From: Phycisphaerales bacterium
GTDB taxonomy: Bacteria > Planctomycetota > Phycisphaerae > Phycisphaerales > UBA1924
DNA length: 5,718 nucleotides
Direction of reading: 5' to 3'
Assembly: GCA_019747615.1 (NCBI GenBank)
Contig: JAIEQQ010000493.1
Span: 1-5,718 of the forward strand
Below, piece after piece: positions 4,480 through 5,718 of this stretch. Within the stretch, counting starts at the first letter, position 1, and every line of letters starts with the position of its first letter. The notes under the pieces were generated by a model, which was not told the origin of the DNA, did no database searches, and worked only from the letters and a program-made list of their open reading frames with translations. The position numbers and the translations under genes were made by a program.

Positions 4480-5514
4480 TCAAGCCTCCCGGCGTTGCAC
4501 CGCCGCCGCCCCCACCACCCCCCCACCCCCACCGCCGCGTGCTGGCAACGCAATCTCCACCGCCGCCCCGCGCCCGAGCACCCCGCCAACATTGCGAATG
4601 CTCACACGCCCACCGTGCGCATCGATGATCCGGTGCACAATCGCCAGTCCAAGCCCAGTCCCCGCGGCACGCGTCGTAAAAAACGGGTTAAACATCCGCG
4701 CCGCCACATCGTCGGAAACTCCCGGCCCCGTGTCCGTCACCGTCAACATCACCATCTCTCGCTCCGTGCCGTCAGCGTCCATCACCCGCCCCATCGCGCA
4801 CTGCAACACCAATCGCTTCTCGGCGCGTCCGCCCTCGGTCGTCGCCTCCGCCGCGTTGCGGATCACGTTGACCAGCGCCTGATGCAGCAGCCCCGCATCG
4901 CCGCTGAACTCGATCGGCGCACCGACCGAGCCTTTGGCCGCGACGACAACCGCGGCGGTCACGCCCCGCCACACCGGCGAGTCGTCCCGCGCCGATTCCA
5001 GCGCGTTCTCCAGCAGCTCCCGCGCCATGATCGGCTCAACACTCAGCCTCGTCTCGCGTGAAAACGACAGCACGTCCCGTACGATCGCGTCCAGCCGCGT
5101 CACCGCGCTCACGATCTTGCCCGCCGTCGTCTGGCACGCCGGCCGATCCGCAAGATCCTCCTGCAAGTGCCTCGCGTACAGCATGATCGAGCCCAGCGGG
5201 TTGCGGATCTCGTGCGCGATCCCCGCCGCCATCTCCCCCAGCATCGCCAGGTGCCTGGTCGTCTGCACCTGCCGGTTCGCCTCCGAGAGCTCCGCCTTCA
5301 GCCGCACCACCTCGCGCGTCAGCGATTCGTGCGTCAGGCTCAATCGCGTCGTCACGTCGTTGAACGACTTCAGCAGCGCGCCAAGATCCGCAGGGCTCAC
5401 GCTCTGATCCGCGGGCATCACGTCGCCCGCCGACACAGCGCCGTCCACCTCCGCCACGCTCATTCCAGTGTCCGTCTGCATCAGCGTGATCCTTGCGCTC
5501 GCCGCCCCGCTCAC
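4480..5514 (-). CDS. Cytoplasmic sensor histidine kinase, FlrB/FleS/FlgS-like
   Basis: This 344-residue kinase autophosphorylates and should pass the phosphate to D52 of the next-door regulator. The N-terminus (1-43) is short and of no recognised family; residues about 44-90 look like a coiled coil (LLKSFNDVTTRL then REVVRLKAELSEANRQV). The H-box is AGIAHEIRNPLGSI with H101. The ATPase domain has the N-box around HQALVNVIRNAAEA (N216, N220), G1 DTGPG (261-265), F-box FNPFFTTR (275-282) and G2 GTGLGL (285-290). No membrane helix or clear PAS domain is seen, so the signal is probably internal, such as assembly state. The C-terminus ends in a Gly run and VQRREA. GTG 5514 overlaps the upstream stop by four bases (GTGA). 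ATG 5481, with AAGGA eight bases upstream, would shorten the protein to 333 residues and is a real alternative. Confidence 0.93.
   Translation of the reverse strand: MSGAASARITLMQTDTGMSVAEVDGAVSAGDVMPADQSVSPADLGALLKSFNDVTTRLSLTHESLTREVVRLKAELSEANRQVQTTRHLAMLGEMAAGIAHEIRNPLGSIMLYARHLQEDLADRPACQTTAGKIVSAVTRLDAIVRDVLSFSRETRLSVEPIMARELLENALESARDDSPVWRGVTAAVVVAAKGSVGAPIEFSGDAGLLHQALVNVIRNAAEATTEGGRAEKRLVLQCAMGRVMDADGTEREMVMLTVTDTGPGVSDDVAARMFNPFFTTRAAGTGLGLAIVHRIIDAHGGRVSIRNVGGVLGRGAAVEIALPARGGGGGGVVGAAAVQRREA
4509..4530 (-). repeat. G-rich tract with four G-runs at the 3' end of the kinase gene
   Basis: On the minus strand runs of 5, 7, 2 and 5 guanines are separated by single T bases; the 7-G run can supply two G-triplets, so a canonical three-tier quadruplex is possible in the mRNA and the coding strand. 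It encodes the Gly-rich tail of the kinase just before its stop. The run could also simply reflect a low-complexity linker in GC-rich DNA. Confidence 0.5.
5490..5494 (-). promoter_or_regulatory. Shine-Dalgarno for the alternative ATG start of the kinase
   Basis: The minus strand reads AAGGA with an eight-base spacer to ATG 5481-5479. The rival GTG at 5514 has AGGA (5527-5524) with a nine-base spacer plus the GTGA overlap with the preceding stop. Sequence alone does not settle which start is used; neither choice touches the catalytic domains. Confidence 0.4.
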
Positions 5515-5717
5515 CCCACCCGATCCTGGAACATCGGCGTGCTGCGAACGTCAGCGCCACCGCCACTGCCGGCCTGACCGCCGGACACGCCACCAGCGGT
5601 ATACGCCGCCGCCATCGCCTTGCTCGCCGATGTCAGCGCAAGCTGCTGCCCCAGCCGCACGCGCTGGGCCTGAAGCGCCGTCTGATCCGCAGCGTCCCGC
5701 AGCGTGATCGCCGTCAC
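5511..5717 (-). CDS. C-terminal part of an unidentified protein, 5' end beyond window
   Basis: The last 68 codons of an open frame are visible; the frame is open to the window edge, so the GTG at 5717 need not be the start. The visible part is Ala/Gln/Gly-rich: a predicted helix LRDAADQTALQAQRVRLGQ with LALTSASKAMAAAY, then a Gly/Ser-rich stretch GGVSGGQAGSGGGADVRS, ending TPMFQDRVG. I do not recognise the family. The helix followed by a flexible Gly-rich end is loosely like the C-terminus of flagellar export chaperones such as FlgN, which would suit the location, but the resemblance is too weak to name it. Its stop overlaps the kinase GTG by four bases, so translation is probably coupled and the gene belongs to the same operon. 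Confidence 0.65.
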   Translation of the reverse strand: MTAITLRDAADQTALQAQRVRLGQQLALTSASKAMAAAYTAGGVSGGQAGSGGGADVRSTPMFQDRVG

Positions 5718-5718
5718 A

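Noticed and set aside
4019..4882. Plus-strand reading frame (287 codons) opposite the regulator and kinase genes
   Set aside because: It is antisense to conserved catalytic domains, and the translation is His/Arg/Pro-rich low complexity typical of a GC-rich shadow.

Overview
The window is a GC-rich, tightly packed stretch with every convincing gene on the minus strand. Reading in the direction of transcription (from high to low coordinates), the order is: the tail of an unidentified protein (5717-5511), a soluble sensor histidine kinase (5514-4480), an NtrC-family sigma-54-dependent response regulator (4375-2861), the flagellar rod genes flgB (2832-2395) and flgC (2349-1933), fliE (1809-1489), and the first about 385 codons of the MS-ring gene fliF (1156 to the window edge). 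No rRNA, tRNA, CRISPR, insertion sequence or integration signature was seen.

The genes form a coherent flagellar assembly block. FliF builds the MS ring in the inner membrane, FliE joins that ring to the rod, and FlgB and FlgC are proximal rod subunits. The kinase and regulator resemble the FlrB/FlrC, FleS/FleR and FlgS/FlgR pairs that control sigma-54 flagellar promoters in polar flagellates and epsilonproteobacteria. The kinase has an intact H-box and ATP-binding site. The regulator has an intact receiver, an AAA+ domain with GAFTGA, and a Fis-type helix-turn-helix. The likely circuit is that the kinase phosphorylates the regulator, which then activates sigma-54 promoters for flagellar genes. 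The target promoters cannot be fixed from this window.

Spacing suggests co-transcription: a 4-base GTGA overlap at 5511-5514, 104 bases kinase to regulator, 28 bases regulator to flgB, 45 bases flgB to flgC, 123 bases flgC to fliE and 332 bases fliE to fliF. The longer gaps carry hairpins, an 8-bp tandem repeat and weak promoter-like matches. The 332-base gap is the likeliest site of an internal promoter or leader.

The organism is probably a flagellated, Gram-negative-type bacterium. The GC-rich, Ala/Arg/Gly-rich style, the low similarity of the rod proteins to the enteric versions, and a FlgSR/FlrBC-type pair next to flgBC-fliEF would fit Planctomycetota (for example Phycisphaerae). That placement is inference only; another GC-rich lineage is possible. 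Most of the content is ordinary flagellar machinery. The most distinctive non-coding features are the repeat between flgB and flgC, the structured fliF leader, five copies of the octamer GCGATCGC, and a G-rich tract at the 3' end of the kinase gene.
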